Positions 33,664 to 44,620 of a stretch of 64,000 bases of DNA are shown here, in pieces. The first letter of the stretch is position 1, and each line of letters opens with the position of its first letter. Below the pieces are notes generated by a model. The model made no database searches and had not been told where the DNA came from. It saw only the letters and a list, made by a program, of their open reading frames with translations. Position numbers and translations under genes: made by a program. Source of the stretch: Anthonomus grandis grandis (lineage: Eukaryota > Arthropoda > Insecta > Coleoptera > Curculionidae); contig NC_065557.1 of NCBI RefSeq assembly GCF_022605725.1, forward strand, positions 23,253,256 through 23,317,255, written 5' to 3'.

Positions 33664-34728
33664 TATTATATATAGTATATTATATATAATATTACAAACT
33701 AAAAGTTGTACAATAGATGTAATTTATTTGTATTTTATTTCTTAGATGACCGGTTCGACGTATATAAAAACATACAAACAAAACCTTTGATTTAATTTTT
33801 CTGATACAGTTGTATGATATATACATCCCAAAGTTTCATTTCCGGATTAATTATTAATATGACGAAGACTTTTTAAACGGATTAAAAGCTGCTTCTGTTT
33901 AGGTCGTTATCTGTAAGAAAATCCAATAATAAATATACATTTTTATGAAATATTTTTTCTTCAGGTCATCTGATATTTATTGAATCAAGGAACTAAACAA
34001 AATTATTTATTTAGATCTGGTTGTTATGAACTTTGATGCACGACATCAATCGTAACATAACATTGCACGATTTTAATTATTCTTCTTAAACCAAATATTT
34101 CGAAAACATTGCAAAATCTAACGTAAACATCATAAAGAAAGAAGTTCAATACTGAATTAAGTGACTTATTATGAACAACAAGGAGTGTATTTTGGTTTCC
34201 AAAATAAATATAATAACCAGCGAGAAAGTTTAACAGTAGTGATCCAAGAAAAGTTTTTGCTGATATCTTAAATAATACGAAAAAGCCACTGTGTGTGGAC
34301 CAGAATGAATATATTTATAATTAGAAGTTTTATTGTAATATATGATTTCGCATTAATGCCTTAAGTAACAAGAACCCAAAAAATTATGATTAAATAAAAC
34401 TCCAATTATTATAGTATTTAAAACATAAATTTAAAAATATAATAAAAACCCCGACATAAACTATTTTTAACTAAAATAAAATTCAAGATGCGGCATATTA
34501 CCTGGAACAATATATTTAATAAATTTTCTGCGCTATGACAGAATTTTTCTATTACAAAATAGTAAGATAACTAGTTCAAAATATTTAACTTTAAAAGGAG
34601 GACTATTTACTTACTCTCAGTACCCAAACTGTCAACTTTTGACCAAAGTGAATCCAACCAAATTTCTAATACTTCTTCACTTTTCCTTTCATTGTTTTCT
34701 CTCCAAAGACGCAATTGCTCCACACCAT
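31795..34728 (-). CDS. EMC2: EMC2 (TTC35), ER membrane complex subunit 2, exons 2-5
   Basis: Four exons on the - strand join in phase: 34728-34615, 33522-33228, 33089-32837 and 31944-31795 (stop). The 270-residue product aligns by eye with animal EMC2: QLRLWRENNERKSEEVLEIW, EQVCIAALDCHEPYVAKATI, AARKRKVAVLKAQGRTSDAV, AWQELSELYISEQDYNKAAF, HNPHNHL..RYAD.KYTQGG and NMRALYGLYL. It is a TPR protein on the cytosolic face of the EMC, which inserts tail-anchored and multipass membrane proteins into the ER. Phases and splice sites are intact, so it is probably functional. The first exon is uncertain (see 35925-35958). Human EMC2 is 297 residues, so only about 10-20 residues are missing. Confidence 0.93.
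32200..32650 (+). pseudogene. Possible Ty3/gypsy pol scrap in an EMC2 intron
   Basis: The frame 32269-32466 includes YRGNTNTLVKPLFNETKNWN and EESTKAFNKVK, resembling the RT-RNase H joint of gypsy-type pol (Y..L..PL..L.K....W....E.AF..LK). It is embedded antisense in the intron between EMC2 exons 31944 and 32837. Short and degraded. Confidence 0.35.
32837..33089 (-). CDS. EMC2: EMC2 exon (TPR)
   Basis: Between ttatttttag and CTGgtaaga. Encodes FMADFEAWQELSELYISEQD, the TPR pair with AAFCVEELILHNPHNHLLHQ, KYTQGGIENWESAKAYYSQA and NMRALYGLYL. Met in FMAD is internal, not a start. Confidence 0.94.
33228..33522 (-). CDS. EMC2: EMC2 exon (TPR)
   Basis: Between tatcttttag and gtaagt. Encodes FLVLEQVCIAALDCHEPYVA, the TPR helix with FPKSSRVKKLQAMYFEAREE, LDGIIEADDTNSAARKRK and KELTEYLK. 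Starts in phase 1 and ends in phase 2. A long (TA)n tract lies in the preceding intron, 60 bp away. Confidence 0.94.
33580..33690. repeat. (TA)n microsatellite
   Basis: Long TA dinucleotide tract with a few TAT/GTA interruptions in the EMC2 intron immediately upstream (in gene sense) of the 33522-33228 exon. Confidence 0.9.
34615..34728 (-). CDS. EMC2: EMC2 exon (N-terminal)
   Basis: Between tatcattttag and gtaagt. Encodes GVEQLRLWRENNERKSEEVL and EIWLDSLWSKVDSLGTE. The LR.WRE.N.R.SE motif identifies the EMC2 N-terminus. It starts with two bases of a split codon, so at least one upstream coding exon exists. Confidence 0.9.
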
Positions 34729-35924
34729 CTAAAATGATATTTTAAACATTAAACAATTAGACAAGGTTTAAGTTTTATTTCAATAAAATTTATGAAGGTT
34801 TCTTTTAAATAAACTTGCTTGTGTTTAGAATGGCCTATAATATGGCTGTGATCTATTATCTAAGTGATTTTCATAAACCTATGAACTTTTCAATTGTTGT
34901 GGTGGTTATTAGAATCTGCTTTGTAGTACTATTCTTCAATGTACATTTTCGGATGCATAACATTTAGATTGTTTTACCACACTCACTAAATGTTTCCTCT
35001 TACTACAAATGTACTTCTCTAACTGTGGTGATCCTTCCCCGGCTAAGTACATGATACACATGTAAGTAGCATTAATGATTTGGAGATTATATTTAACATT
35101 GAATTGAGCTTGAACAGGTAGTATGCTTTTAGAATGATTGGTTTTTTTAAAATGGAAAGATTGAGTATATTAATGTACAGCTTAACTGCTGTTTTTATAT
35201 CTTGTGACTACTCAGTCAACACTGTTTTTGCGCAGATCTCACCGGAACCACGTTAATAGATAAAACCACGAGTCTACACTAAGCAATTTTATAATTACTT
35301 ACGTTGCTGGGAAAACTAGATCCTAGACTACACACTACAGACAGATCTATCAAAATTAGAGCTAAAGTACTCATCAGAGGAATAAAAAGGCTGAACAAGA
35401 AAAAATACTTCTGGACACTTGATACAAACATTTGTTTCCAGAGAGCGAACACTAGAACCATCTAAGAACGACCATCCCGCATAACCAGTGCCAATCCCTA
35501 TTGAAATTTGGCACACATCATTAGCAACCTAAATACTACGGCGGCGGGACACCATTTTGAAATATAAAATTAGAAAGTAGTCACGCGATACATCGTTTGA
35601 AAGCTCCCACTGAATGCTTTATGGTCCTAGAATATTAAGTCCTACCTGCTTCTACCCGTAGCAAAATGGACTTTCAAAATCTTACTTTTCGCATTTTTAT
35701 TTTCTTTACTACAACAGTTCAGGTGTAATTTGTTTCTAGGTGTTTTGTTGTTTGTAGAGTTTGTATTTTTTATCAATGTCAATGTCACAAGCGAATAATA
35801 CCGAAAGAAGAGAATATTTTTGCTATTTCGTTCAATACCTTGATCTAATCGAGAATACCTTCGATCCACGTCCCCTTGCTGAAAAAATTGAAATGTTGGT
35901 TATATAAACAGTATTTCAGGCTAC

Positions 35925-35958
35925 CTTTGTTGGTCTCCAAAGTCATGGTAAAATTCAT
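35925..35958 (-). CDS. EMC2: Candidate EMC2 first coding exon
   Basis: On the - strand, ATG at 35958 (or 35946) opens MNFTMTLETNK plus one base G before gtagcc. The phase fits the two-base start of the next exon and gives LETNKDGVEQLRLWRE, about the length expected. The donor (gtagcc) is weak and the residues before the WRE motif are poorly conserved, so this is only the best candidate seen, not a firm call. Confidence 0.3.
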
Positions 35959-36289
35959 GCTTAAACATAAAGTTGCACAATGTATGTAAGATACTTCTAC
36001 CAAGAAAAATTTACTTAACATCCACACAAAAATATATATTTGTTGTATGGAACCCCAAGTCTATAATGAAATTCAAATTTTATACAAAAACTAACCTTAC
36101 ATGAATATTAAATCAAAATTAAATATTTGGATACTTAGTAATAATGTTTATTCTTACTAGACGACAAATATAATTTCTCATGATTTTTTATATACTTCAG
36201 AAAAAAAGACGAAAATATTAACTGTCATAAGTATAATAACATACATAGAGTGCTTTCAGTTCAAAACGAACCACCCTTAATAATTTCTA

Positions 36290-36720
36290 AAAAAAATAGA
36301 CATATCGGGAAAATCGTCGAGTATGTACCATGTTGAAGGACTCGATAATTTTCACAATTCTCAATTCTGAAATGCACGGTGAAGCTGCTCCCACGATGTA
36401 TCCGGCATCATCCGTCCTGGATAGGTTCAGCTACCACTGGCAAAAGGCAGGAAGGGGTTCAAAAGGATTCCAAAAAATAGGAAAGGAAAGAACGGCGACT
36501 TGTTGACTGAGTGAAAGATAACGCGGAAGTGGACTTGATACTTTCACTAAATTTACTTCTTAAATGCACGTTATAGCCAATGGCAAGAGGTAGGAATGGG
36601 TTTAGAAAAGGAATCTGAAGGATAGGAAAGGAAAAAGAATGACTGAGAAAGAGACGAACCTGGTGAGCGATGACGCGGAAGTGGGACTATACAGGGATTT
36701 AAGTTCTGTCACCTCCCGCC
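36290..36720. repeat. Dispersed repeat with internal tandem units (copy 2)
   Basis: Two units of about 110 bp share GGATAGGAAAGGAAA, GACTTGTTGACTGAGTGAA (or GGTGAGCGATGA) and GACGCGGAAGTGG. A single diverged copy is at 21.4-21.8 kb. CGATGTATCCGGCATCATCC lies upstream. Non-coding. Confidence 0.6.
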
Positions 36721-37740
36721 AACCTCACTTTGATACGTCAAATGAGAACCTCATCGTGTGACACATCATTGTAAGAAGTATTAAAATGTCTATTTAACTG
36801 TGCCCAAAAAAAAAATCTGTTAATGTACGAGCGAATAATGAGCTAAAATTTGACGTTTTTTTTCACTGACGTCATACTTGGCTACGTCAAATGGCTATCC
36901 TATAGTGTGATGCATTATTTTCAAGAGCATACAATGATTTAATTTTTTTGTTACTTGATTTATTTTGTTATATGTATGTAGCCAATAACGTCGTTTCTTT
37001 AGTTTCTTATTATGTTTTGATAATAATAATGTAAGAACAGCAACTATTGTATTGTCTTAACTATAATTGGTGTCCATTTGCTAACTGAAACTAATTTTAT
37101 TTTTGATTCTTCTGTTATCATTATTGTCATATTTATTACGATAACTGAAACAGTTTCATGTTTGGTATTTTATGTCACATTTAATTTCTCTTTGATGTGT
37201 AGCTTGCCTAAATGTTAGTTTCTATTTTAGATAGATTGTAATGAATATCAAAAGTATAAAAGTAAAATATACTAAATAATAAACTTTTCTACTTTTAATA
37301 TTTTCATGGCATATTTATATATTTTTTTGTAATTGCTTTCCCTCCTAACTTTGTTTCTTTAAATCTATACTGACTTAGATAAAGGATGCACATGAATTTT
37401 TTCTAAAGATTTTTTACATGCTTAACCTCATTACACACTTATTTTTCTTTTAGCCTTCGCAGAAGAAACAATAAATAGAAATATCTGTGGGCAGGTACTA
37501 CTGTTTCTCCTGCTTCCAATAATAAGATTAATTGTGACGAACCTAGCATTTTCTCATTGTCCTGTCCTTGCTTTCTTTCTTTAAAAATATAATTTACTAA
37601 ATTTTTACTGGTCCACAAATAAATCAACAATATTTAAATTTCTGAACATCTTTTGTAGTTTGTTTTCTGACAAGAATGATGACTGTTCTCTTGGGTTGAT
37701 ATTCTATAAAGTGTAAAAAAGCAAGAGCTTGGTGTTTTAA
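36721..37740. other. Intergenic AT-rich stretch
   Basis: A short repeat TGACGTCATACTTGGCTACGTCAAATG (about 36865-36890) echoes TGATACGTCAAATGAGAACC (about 36732), perhaps an old duplication. No gene seen. Confidence 0.4.
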
Positions 37741-37741
37741 A

Positions 37742-38810
37742 TTCAGTCTTCAGCTTGTTCATGAGGTTGGGGAGGTGGTCTGGGTTCTAATCGGCGTAAG
37801 GCTAAACGGTCCCTAGTACACCTCTCAGGTAGTTTGTTGGATCTGCACGGAGACCATTTTGTTTTTTTTTTTGCTAGCACCTCCATCATCAAACTACCAA
37901 CAGGACTACAGGACACTCTCGTCAATGATCAGGAGTATGCAGCCCTAGCCTGCATCCTACACGCGGTAACCCTGTTGAAACTAAATTCTGTCTAAACTGG
38001 ACGTCGATAAACTCCTCGGCAATAACACTTGGGATTGTTGGACTAGAGCCACACCTTTCTTCCGCTATTCTTGGGTGTACATCTGCTTTCTCTTCTTTCT
38101 GCTTACTATCTGCCGCCCTCGGCCTGCTGTTCTTCTTTCTTAGTGTTCGTCTTTTCCTGCGTATCTTCTCTTCTTTAGCCCAATCCAAGGTGTGTAGGCA
38201 ACGTGCAGAGAGATGAATGGCCGTGAGGCAAAACACGCTGACGTTCTCTCTGGAATACCGGGCGACCTTCCAGAGTATCCAGCCTTACTTAGGTAAACGG
38301 CTCTGTCTGGGTGGACCGCTATTTCTGATATACTTGTGGGACCAAGAGGACACAGAAAAAACAAAAAAAAAACTCTCCCTCCCCTGCGCTCCAATATGGC
38401 GCGCTCTGAAACATTAGAGCTCACCTTTCCTTCAGCTCCTGATGCAGGCCCTTCCTCTGCCACACATTCCTCCACCCCCGAGGGCTCTGCCTCAGCAGGG
38501 AACCCGGTAATCCGCGACGTCAACATTGACGATCTAGCTGGAGCTCTCAACAAGGCACTGCTGAAAAGAAAGAACAACTGCGGTTCAGAGAAAAGAAGGA
38601 GAAGGAAGGCTAGGGCTGCAAAAGTGGCCAACGGCTCCCTCTCGGCTTCCGCGACGTCCTTGGCACCTACTCCCTCAGTGGTTTGCAAGCCTGGGGCTGC
38701 CACTAAGGAGGGACCTGGTACCAAAAGGCTCAAGACACCTGGGTCTACGCCTACAACATCGTTAGCGAAACACGTGTCGAGAGCAAAAATAAAGAGTTTT
38801 GGTTAGTGGT
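37742..38810 (+). mobile_element. GC-rich island, probable non-LTR retrotransposon ORF1/5' region
   Basis: Base composition jumps from about 30% to above 50% GC. On the + strand 38396-38806 reads as a Pro/Ser/Ala-rich then basic protein: SAPDAGPSSATHSSTPEGSA, RDVNIDDLAGALNK, SEKRRRRKARAAKV, TKRLKTPGSTPTTSL, then a stop at SFG. Low-complexity basic N-termini with TKRLKTPGSTP-like strings are usual in insect I/R1/jockey-type ORF1 proteins. The region 37742-38236 has no clear reading on +. Opposite-strand frames over the same GC-rich DNA are probably shadows. Confidence 0.45.
38396..38806 (+). pseudogene. ORF1/gag-like N-terminus
   Basis: 136 codons from Met at 38396 (MARSETLELTFPSAPDAGPS) to TAG. 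Disordered and basic, with no zinc knuckles before the stop. Without the CCHC domains this is a truncated ORF1 at best. Also possible: a host disordered protein exon, which I consider less likely because of the isolated GC jump. Confidence 0.4.
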
Positions 38811-39616
38811 ACAACTGCCTCGTAATTTGGGCGTCACACCAAAGGTTCCAATCATAGGACTACCAAAATTAGTTTGACTAAACAATTTAAAATGAAAAAT
38901 TTAGTTTCGTTTTTTACGGAGATAAAAAACAAAACTACCGAGGTCTGCAAGGTTTCAAATAATATCAAAATAGCTTTAGTAGGCAGCCGCCAACCAAAAA
39001 TAAATTTAAATAGTTTTGTAATATATTTTTTGTTAACATTTAAAACTATCTATTCATTTTTTCAATAAAATCTGCAGTAACTTTTACCCCATCTGCAAGA
39101 ATTTTCCAATCAATAGAAGTATACTATGCTATAACAGAGTGACATTAGATATTAAATATTGCTAATTTAACTTCTTTTTCTGAAAGTTTTTTGAAAATGT
39201 GCTCAGTAGATATTTTTGGAGCAAGTCAGTACTGTTTCATTTTATCATAATTATACATTTTTTCCAAATAACTCTTATTTGTTTGCCCATTTATTAATTA
39301 CAAACTAGCCCCTGAATAAATTATTCCTTGTTGATTTTAAACAAATTGGGGATGTCAAACATTTATAAAAGTTCTTTGTCATCAACTAAAAACCTGTCAT
39401 TTAAAAAACATGATTTTAACTGTGTCAATTGAAAAATAAATTCAGTAAATGTGCAATAAATGAGCCAATGTTTTCTGAAACATTGAACAGTAGACTTTGA
39501 CGGAAAATGAAAAATGGATGACATTTTATTATACGCTTTTCATCCAACACCTCATACACTCATAGCAAATTGTTTATATACATTTGTGTACCTGCTTCCA
39601 CAAGCAGACTTTTTTA
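38811..39616. other. AT-rich stretch without gene
   Basis: No recognisable coding or repeat signal beyond AT-rich DNA. Confidence 0.4.
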
Positions 39617-39940
39617 TCAAATCAAATCATTTATTTCCATTGACATCATTACAATGTATAGGAATTGTCAATAAAAAACTACAATGCTAATAAAAATTGT
39701 ATAAAATTACAAAAGAAATTAACAAATTTAACTAAATTTAGTCAATAAATCTACAGTTAAAGAACTCTCTTTAAAAGAGATAGTTGGGTCTTATGGAATA
39801 CCCAAAAATCTGCTGTTAGTTGTTAGTTGTCGTCCAGGAATTTTTGAACAGCGTCCAAAGTTGCTCCTATTTCAACAGATCTTTTTGTGTGAGAGACTTC
39901 TTTTCTCCAGATTTCTAATTTCTTTTCTTAACTAAACTTT
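39617..39940 (-). repeat. 3' end of a CR1/jockey-like retrotransposon
   Basis: On the - strand the sequence ends ATAGGAATTG reversed into CATTGTAATGATGTCAATGG and AAATAAATGATTTGATTTGA, the familiar 3' terminus of insect CR1/jockey-type elements. The coding part upstream (towards 40 kb) is not readable. Confidence 0.6.
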
Positions 39941-40149
39941 TCTTGTCTTGTCTTTGAGTCATTGATGAGATCTTCATTGAGGTTTGGCAGAACTTATCAT
40001 GAAACTAAAATTCATTTTAGATATGGTCCTGGTTTTAATACCAACTCAAAATTTAAATTGGATTAAGACTACAATAATTTAGGTAAATTTATGTTAAGTT
40101 TTTGGATTTAATTTGCCTAAATGAAAATAATAAAATCCAAGAAAAAATA

Positions 40150-41020
40150 TATATATTTTTTTAAAGGTCTAAAGAAGTATGATAGGGTTGGCATCATATT
40201 TATAGTTAAGGTACTGGGTCACTCAATTCCTTCTTTAATGTGTGAGTTGCAAAGATGTTAGATTTATCTGTGCCTGGAAAAATAATATGTACATTTCTGA
40301 GTTTTTAAGGGATATATGTTTGAGAAAGTGGATCTTCAGTGAATGTTAAAGGATATAAATTTCAGCTATTCATTTCAAGATCTGGTGTGCCTCACGGTTC
40401 CAATCAGGGTCTCTTAATACTTTTATTATTTATAAATAACATTACAAAAGTTAAAAAAAAACAACTGGTTTATTGTTTATGGATAGCTTAAGAATTTATA
40501 AGATGATAAAAGGCTTTGCTGACTGTTTGGAATTACAAAAAGATAGTGTCACTCAGTGGTCAATAGAGAATAAAATATATTTTAATATAGGTAAATAGTC
40601 TTTCATATCATGTATCTGTACAAATTAAATAATATGTTGCTTAAACATGTCAATGAGGTTATTGACTTAGGAGTAGTCATTAGGCAAAAACTAACATTTT
40701 TGCCTCATTATGAATCATCTCAAATGTATGGGTTCATAGTAAGGCATACAAAAGAGTTCTATAATCCATCACATTTGAGGCAGCTGTAATATGCCTACAT
40801 AAGAAATTTAGTAAATATATATGCTTAATTTGGAACCCATACATGACTTACAAACACAATGGTGCATTACATGTTAAAAGAATCTAAATCTTATATTTTA
40901 AGAACAATGTAATTAGCCTTTAATTGATTAAATGATTTGGGATTTTACTTTATAATAGGATTAGTTACACAGTGTAATATAAACTGCAAAATGCAAATAA
41001 GTGAATAAATAAATAAACAA
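40150..41020 (+). mobile_element. 5'-truncated non-LTR retrotransposon with (AAAT)n tail
   Basis: The + strand carries RT remnants: SGVPHGSNQGLLILLLFINN (the GVPQGS..GPLLF block) near 40.385-40.45 kb, then a DC..LQ.D...W...N thumb segment near 40.52-40.59 and VIDLGVVIRQKLTF near 40.66. It ends at AAGTGAATAAATAAATAAAC (about 40998-41020), a short A/T tail. It lies opposite to the flanking 39.6 and 41.1 kb fragments and is probably inserted in them. Confidence 0.6.
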
Positions 41021-41029
41021 GATCATGAA

Positions 41030-41290
41030 GTAACAAGGTAGGCAATCATGATTTTAATAAAAAAACTAATTTGCATGTACTTACCTACGTAATTTTTTGT
41101 ACACCTAAAAAACATTAAACCACTTCCATGCTCTGTTACACAATTATTGTCTCCCAAACAATAAGTCAAAATTTTTTTATAATAAATTGCTAGCCCACCG
41201 AGTCCACCTGTTACAACCACTAATAAAACATTCACACTGCTGGAATGATTTAAACTACACAGGGATTTCAATCCAAGGGATTTCAAATTT
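41030..41290 (-). pseudogene. Possible non-LTR endonuclease fragment
   Basis: The - strand frame contains VVVTGGLGGLAIYYKK, DNNCVTEHGSGLMFFRCTKN. The GG.AIY.K segment resembles the R.GGG.AIY.. block of EEP-type endonucleases in non-LTR elements. It is followed by a good-looking donor (GTAGGTAAGT), so an unknown host exon cannot be excluded. Confidence 0.4.
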
Positions 41291-41299
41291 GAAATCTAG

Positions 41300-42100
41300 A
41301 AAGCATGACTTGGCAGATGAAGTGAGGGGAAGTTACTACACATATTACTAAGTAATATGTCATGTAGGGCCAAATGAAGCAACTTGTATTTTATTCTGTA
41401 AACTTTGGAGTAGGGAAACAAATCAATTTCCTAACAGTTACTTGTAACACTTAATTTTCTAAATTTTATGAAATGCTTAAAAAATTATGATTGATTATGA
41501 ATGTAAGGTCTATTCCCTTTTGTGCTTAAGTTGATATTGAGATTAATAAGAAGTATGAAGGATATTCCAATCTATATACATTATGGCTTATTATTTATGT
41601 AAATGTATGCTATTTAAATAACTATTAATTTTCAACTTAAATTGAAACTTTTATGTCATACTTGAGTAATTTTGATATAACCTTTAGGTGTAGGTAAAAG
41701 TATATAACACTGGGGTGTTATAAATCTGCATCCCTATATAGTTCTTCGAATATACAATTCTTTTACCTTTAGGAATTCCCATTTTAATACAATCAACGTT
41801 TTCCTTTCTCTGTTTTTACCTCGTTAGGAACTTGGAACTTTTTCCTTTAACTTATATTTTTATTACTGTTAGAAATAAACGTTGAACTAACAGCAATATT
41901 TAATTTAGGACAGACTTAAAATTAATAAATAACAAATAATGAATGGCATATTAAGGTTAAGTTTTTTGAGTTTTTAAGATGGGAAAAGCCATATGTCAAA
42001 CGGGCAGTCCGTTACGGCGAAACCGTCTAGGATTGACACTAAAGGCTCGTTTTCAAAACTATGTAACGGAATGGCAGGGAAGCGAACGATGGTCGAAAAC
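41300..42100. other. Intergenic stretch
   Basis: No gene seen. A GC-richer patch at 41.99-42.09 kb (CGGGCAGTCCGTTACGGCG) directly precedes the (AAT)n tract and may be flanking target sequence. Confidence 0.4.
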
Positions 42101-42105
42101 CCAAA

Positions 42106-42131
42106 TATAATAATAATAATAATAATAATAA
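42106..42131. repeat. (AAT)n tract, 3' tail of the CR1-like element
   Basis: Eight or so AAT units abutting the AAACGTCTTTTATTT end of the element. Read on the - strand this is a TTA-type tail. Confidence 0.85.
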
Positions 42132-42672
42132 ACGTCTTTTATTTAACAAACAAATAGTTTACAGTTGTGATTATTATACATACATTTCTATAGAGATATA
42201 AGAGAGGCGAAGTCTAGCCATGTGGCTAGTCTTACTTAACCTACCTAATCCCTTTGAAGTGAAAATAAAACAATATCATGCAACTTATTAGCGAATAGCT
42301 CCTTAAATGTACGCACATATTGTAGAAAGAAAAGAAAAGTTACTTAAAGAATTATTATACACAACGACAAACTGTGCGATACAAAAGACCGTAATATAGC
42401 TTTATCCAGTAGCAGGTAGAGATTTTCTTTAAAAAGTAGAGAGTTATATTTTGAAATAATTTCAAAGCCTAGTCCAGTTCAGCATACAATGCCAATACCT
42501 GTTTATAAATTCTTCAAATATATTATAAGGTTGGTTTATTATACAAGTCTGATACACTATTCTCCCATTTTTTTAATTTACCCCTTTATTTTTTTTTATT
42601 AAGTATTGCCTTAACATGCTCATTTTAGGTGTCTTTTTGTCTTTAGTAAGAAAGAAAGAAAAAAATCCTTTC

Positions 42673-44573
42673 TTATTCATGGCGAATTTGTTGATTAAAT
42701 AAAAACAAACGCATTTTGTATTTAAATTTGTTAATATTAAATATTTTAAAATTATCAGGTATGGAATTATATAAGGTGATTGCATTATATGAAAAGGATC
42801 TTTTATACATAGATGTTTTATGTAACGGGATGGAGAATTTGTTTTTGTTTCTAATATTTTGTCCATGCATGCTTGTCCTTGGCAGAAATTTATTTTCAAG
42901 AGTATTCGAGGTGTTAGTGGTATTGAGAAGCTTATGCACAAAATTTGAAAGATGTAGTTTTCTACGGCTTTCCATATTTAGCCAGTTAGATTCTACAATT
43001 TTATGAGTAATATGGTCATGCTTCCTAATTCCGTATATCAATCGACAGCATGCGTTCTGTACCCTTTGTATTTTTTGTTTATCGAGAGCAGTCAGACATG
43101 GACCGTATATAAAGTCACCATAGTTGAAATGTGAGAGTACTAATGTGTCGCATAAACTTTTTTTCAACGAGTAGTTAAGAATGTGCCGATTATTATATAA
43201 TAATTTCAGCGCACAGAAGCTTTTTCTTGTTATATTCTGAACGTGTGCACTAAATCTGAGATCTTCGTCGATAGTTAAGCCAAGATTTTTTGCGTTGGAT
43301 CCAAATTTTAATGTAGTATCATTTATTTTTAATTTTAAGTTATTTTTAATAGTGGTCTTTTGATTTTGCTGCCAATACATAATAGTTTAGTTTTGTCAGA
43401 ATTTAAGTTTAGGTTATGTTCAGCAGATAATTCTTTAATTACCTGAAGATCAGCGTTTATTTTATCGACCATTTCTTGCGATTTGTTATAATCAAAAGAG
43501 ACATAGATTTGTGTGTCATCCGCGTATGCTTGTGTTTTACAGTATTTAGGTGCGAGAAGTATATCAATAGTGTAAATAATAAATAGAAGGGGTAATAAAA
43601 TAGCTCCTTGTGGCACACCCGACAGAACATCCAATGCATTCGACGTAATATTGTTATAGACCACCTTTTGCGACCGTTTGCTTAGAAATGAATTAATTAA
43701 TTGAACAGAGTCCGCGTCGAACCCATAATATTTTAGCTTAGCTAATAGGATACGGTGATCCAGAGTATCAAAGGCCTTGGAGAAGTCTAGAAGTACCAAA
43801 ATATTTATGTAGCCTTCATCGCAGGCCCTGAATATATCATCAAGCACAGATGCTAAAGCAGATACTGTACTAAAATTCTCTCGAAATCCACATTGATTAT
43901 CAGGCAGGATTTTATTAACAGTGAAATAAGTGAATATTTGGTTATAAAGGATTCGCTCAAAAATTTTTGACAGGGTGGGAAGAATACTTATGATCCTTAA
44001 CTCAGAAAAATGGGAGGGTTGACTATTCTTTGGTAGTGGGATTCCCAGAGCAGTTTTCCAGATTGTTGGGGCTTGTTTCTTCTCTATGGCCGTGTTAATA
44101 ATGTGTAAAATTATATGATCTATTAAAGGGCTACATATTTTTAGCATTTTTGCATTAATTTGATCTGTACCAACAGCGTTAGTTCGGATGTTATGTAGAG
44201 CGGAGTGTATTTCATCTATTGTAGCTAAAGAAAATTTGAAGTTTATTTCTGGGTTGAATATATGGGTGTTATAATATAAAATTTGATTATTTGAAGGATT
44301 TGATATAGATTGCAAGAAGGATGTAAAATAACTATTAATTTCATTAGGATTTGAGAGGTTACTTGGTATAATGTGTTTTTTTTGTGAGCGAACATTTAAA
44401 GCTTGAAGAGTTTTCCAGAGTTTAGCTGTATTGTTTAATTGAGAAGTATTTATAATATATCTCTTTTTTGCAGCTCTAGTGGCAGATAATGTCTGGTTAC
44501 GAATATTTTTATAGAGTAAATGGTCAGCGTCCGATCTAGTCTTTCTATACTTTTGCCAACTTTTATCTCTCAA
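42673..44573 (-). pseudogene. Reverse transcriptase and C-terminal domain of the CR1-like element
   Basis: RT motifs are all present in order: NAVGTDQINAKMLK, GIPLPKNSQPSHFSELRIIS, LPDNQCGFRENFST, LVLLDFSKAFDTLDH (first catalytic Asp), LSGVPQGAILLPLLFIIYTI and AYADDTQIYVSF (YADD). A thumb (LNLNSDKTKLLCIGS) follows. The frame ends at 43335. A shifted frame (43380 down to 42673) continues with NLGLTIDEDLRFSAHVQNIT, YNNRHILNYSLKKSLCDTLV and ACCRLIYGIRKHDHITHK, the conserved C-terminal region of CR1/jockey-type ORF2. One frameshift separates the two, so the enzyme is split. Confidence 0.9.
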
Positions 44574-44620
44574 TACTTTTAGGTGACGAATGTCATCATT
44601 TAACCAGGGAGCTTTTGGTT

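Noticed and set aside
33601..33670. Possible CRISPR-like or satellite array
   Set aside because: Simple (TA)n microsatellite without repeat-spacer organisation.
35279..35516. GTAAGT donor at about 35300 (-) as end of EMC2 exon 1
   Set aside because: Joining it to the 34728 exon puts a TAG a few codons before the junction with no Met after it.
37922..38733. Long antisense frames (104 and 197 codons) in the GC-rich island
   Set aside because: Low-complexity Leu/Ala/Phe-rich translations opposite a plausible basic ORF1-like frame; shadows caused by GC content.
42716..43006. 96-codon + strand frame inside the CR1-like element
   Set aside because: Exact antisense shadow of the RT C-terminal domain.
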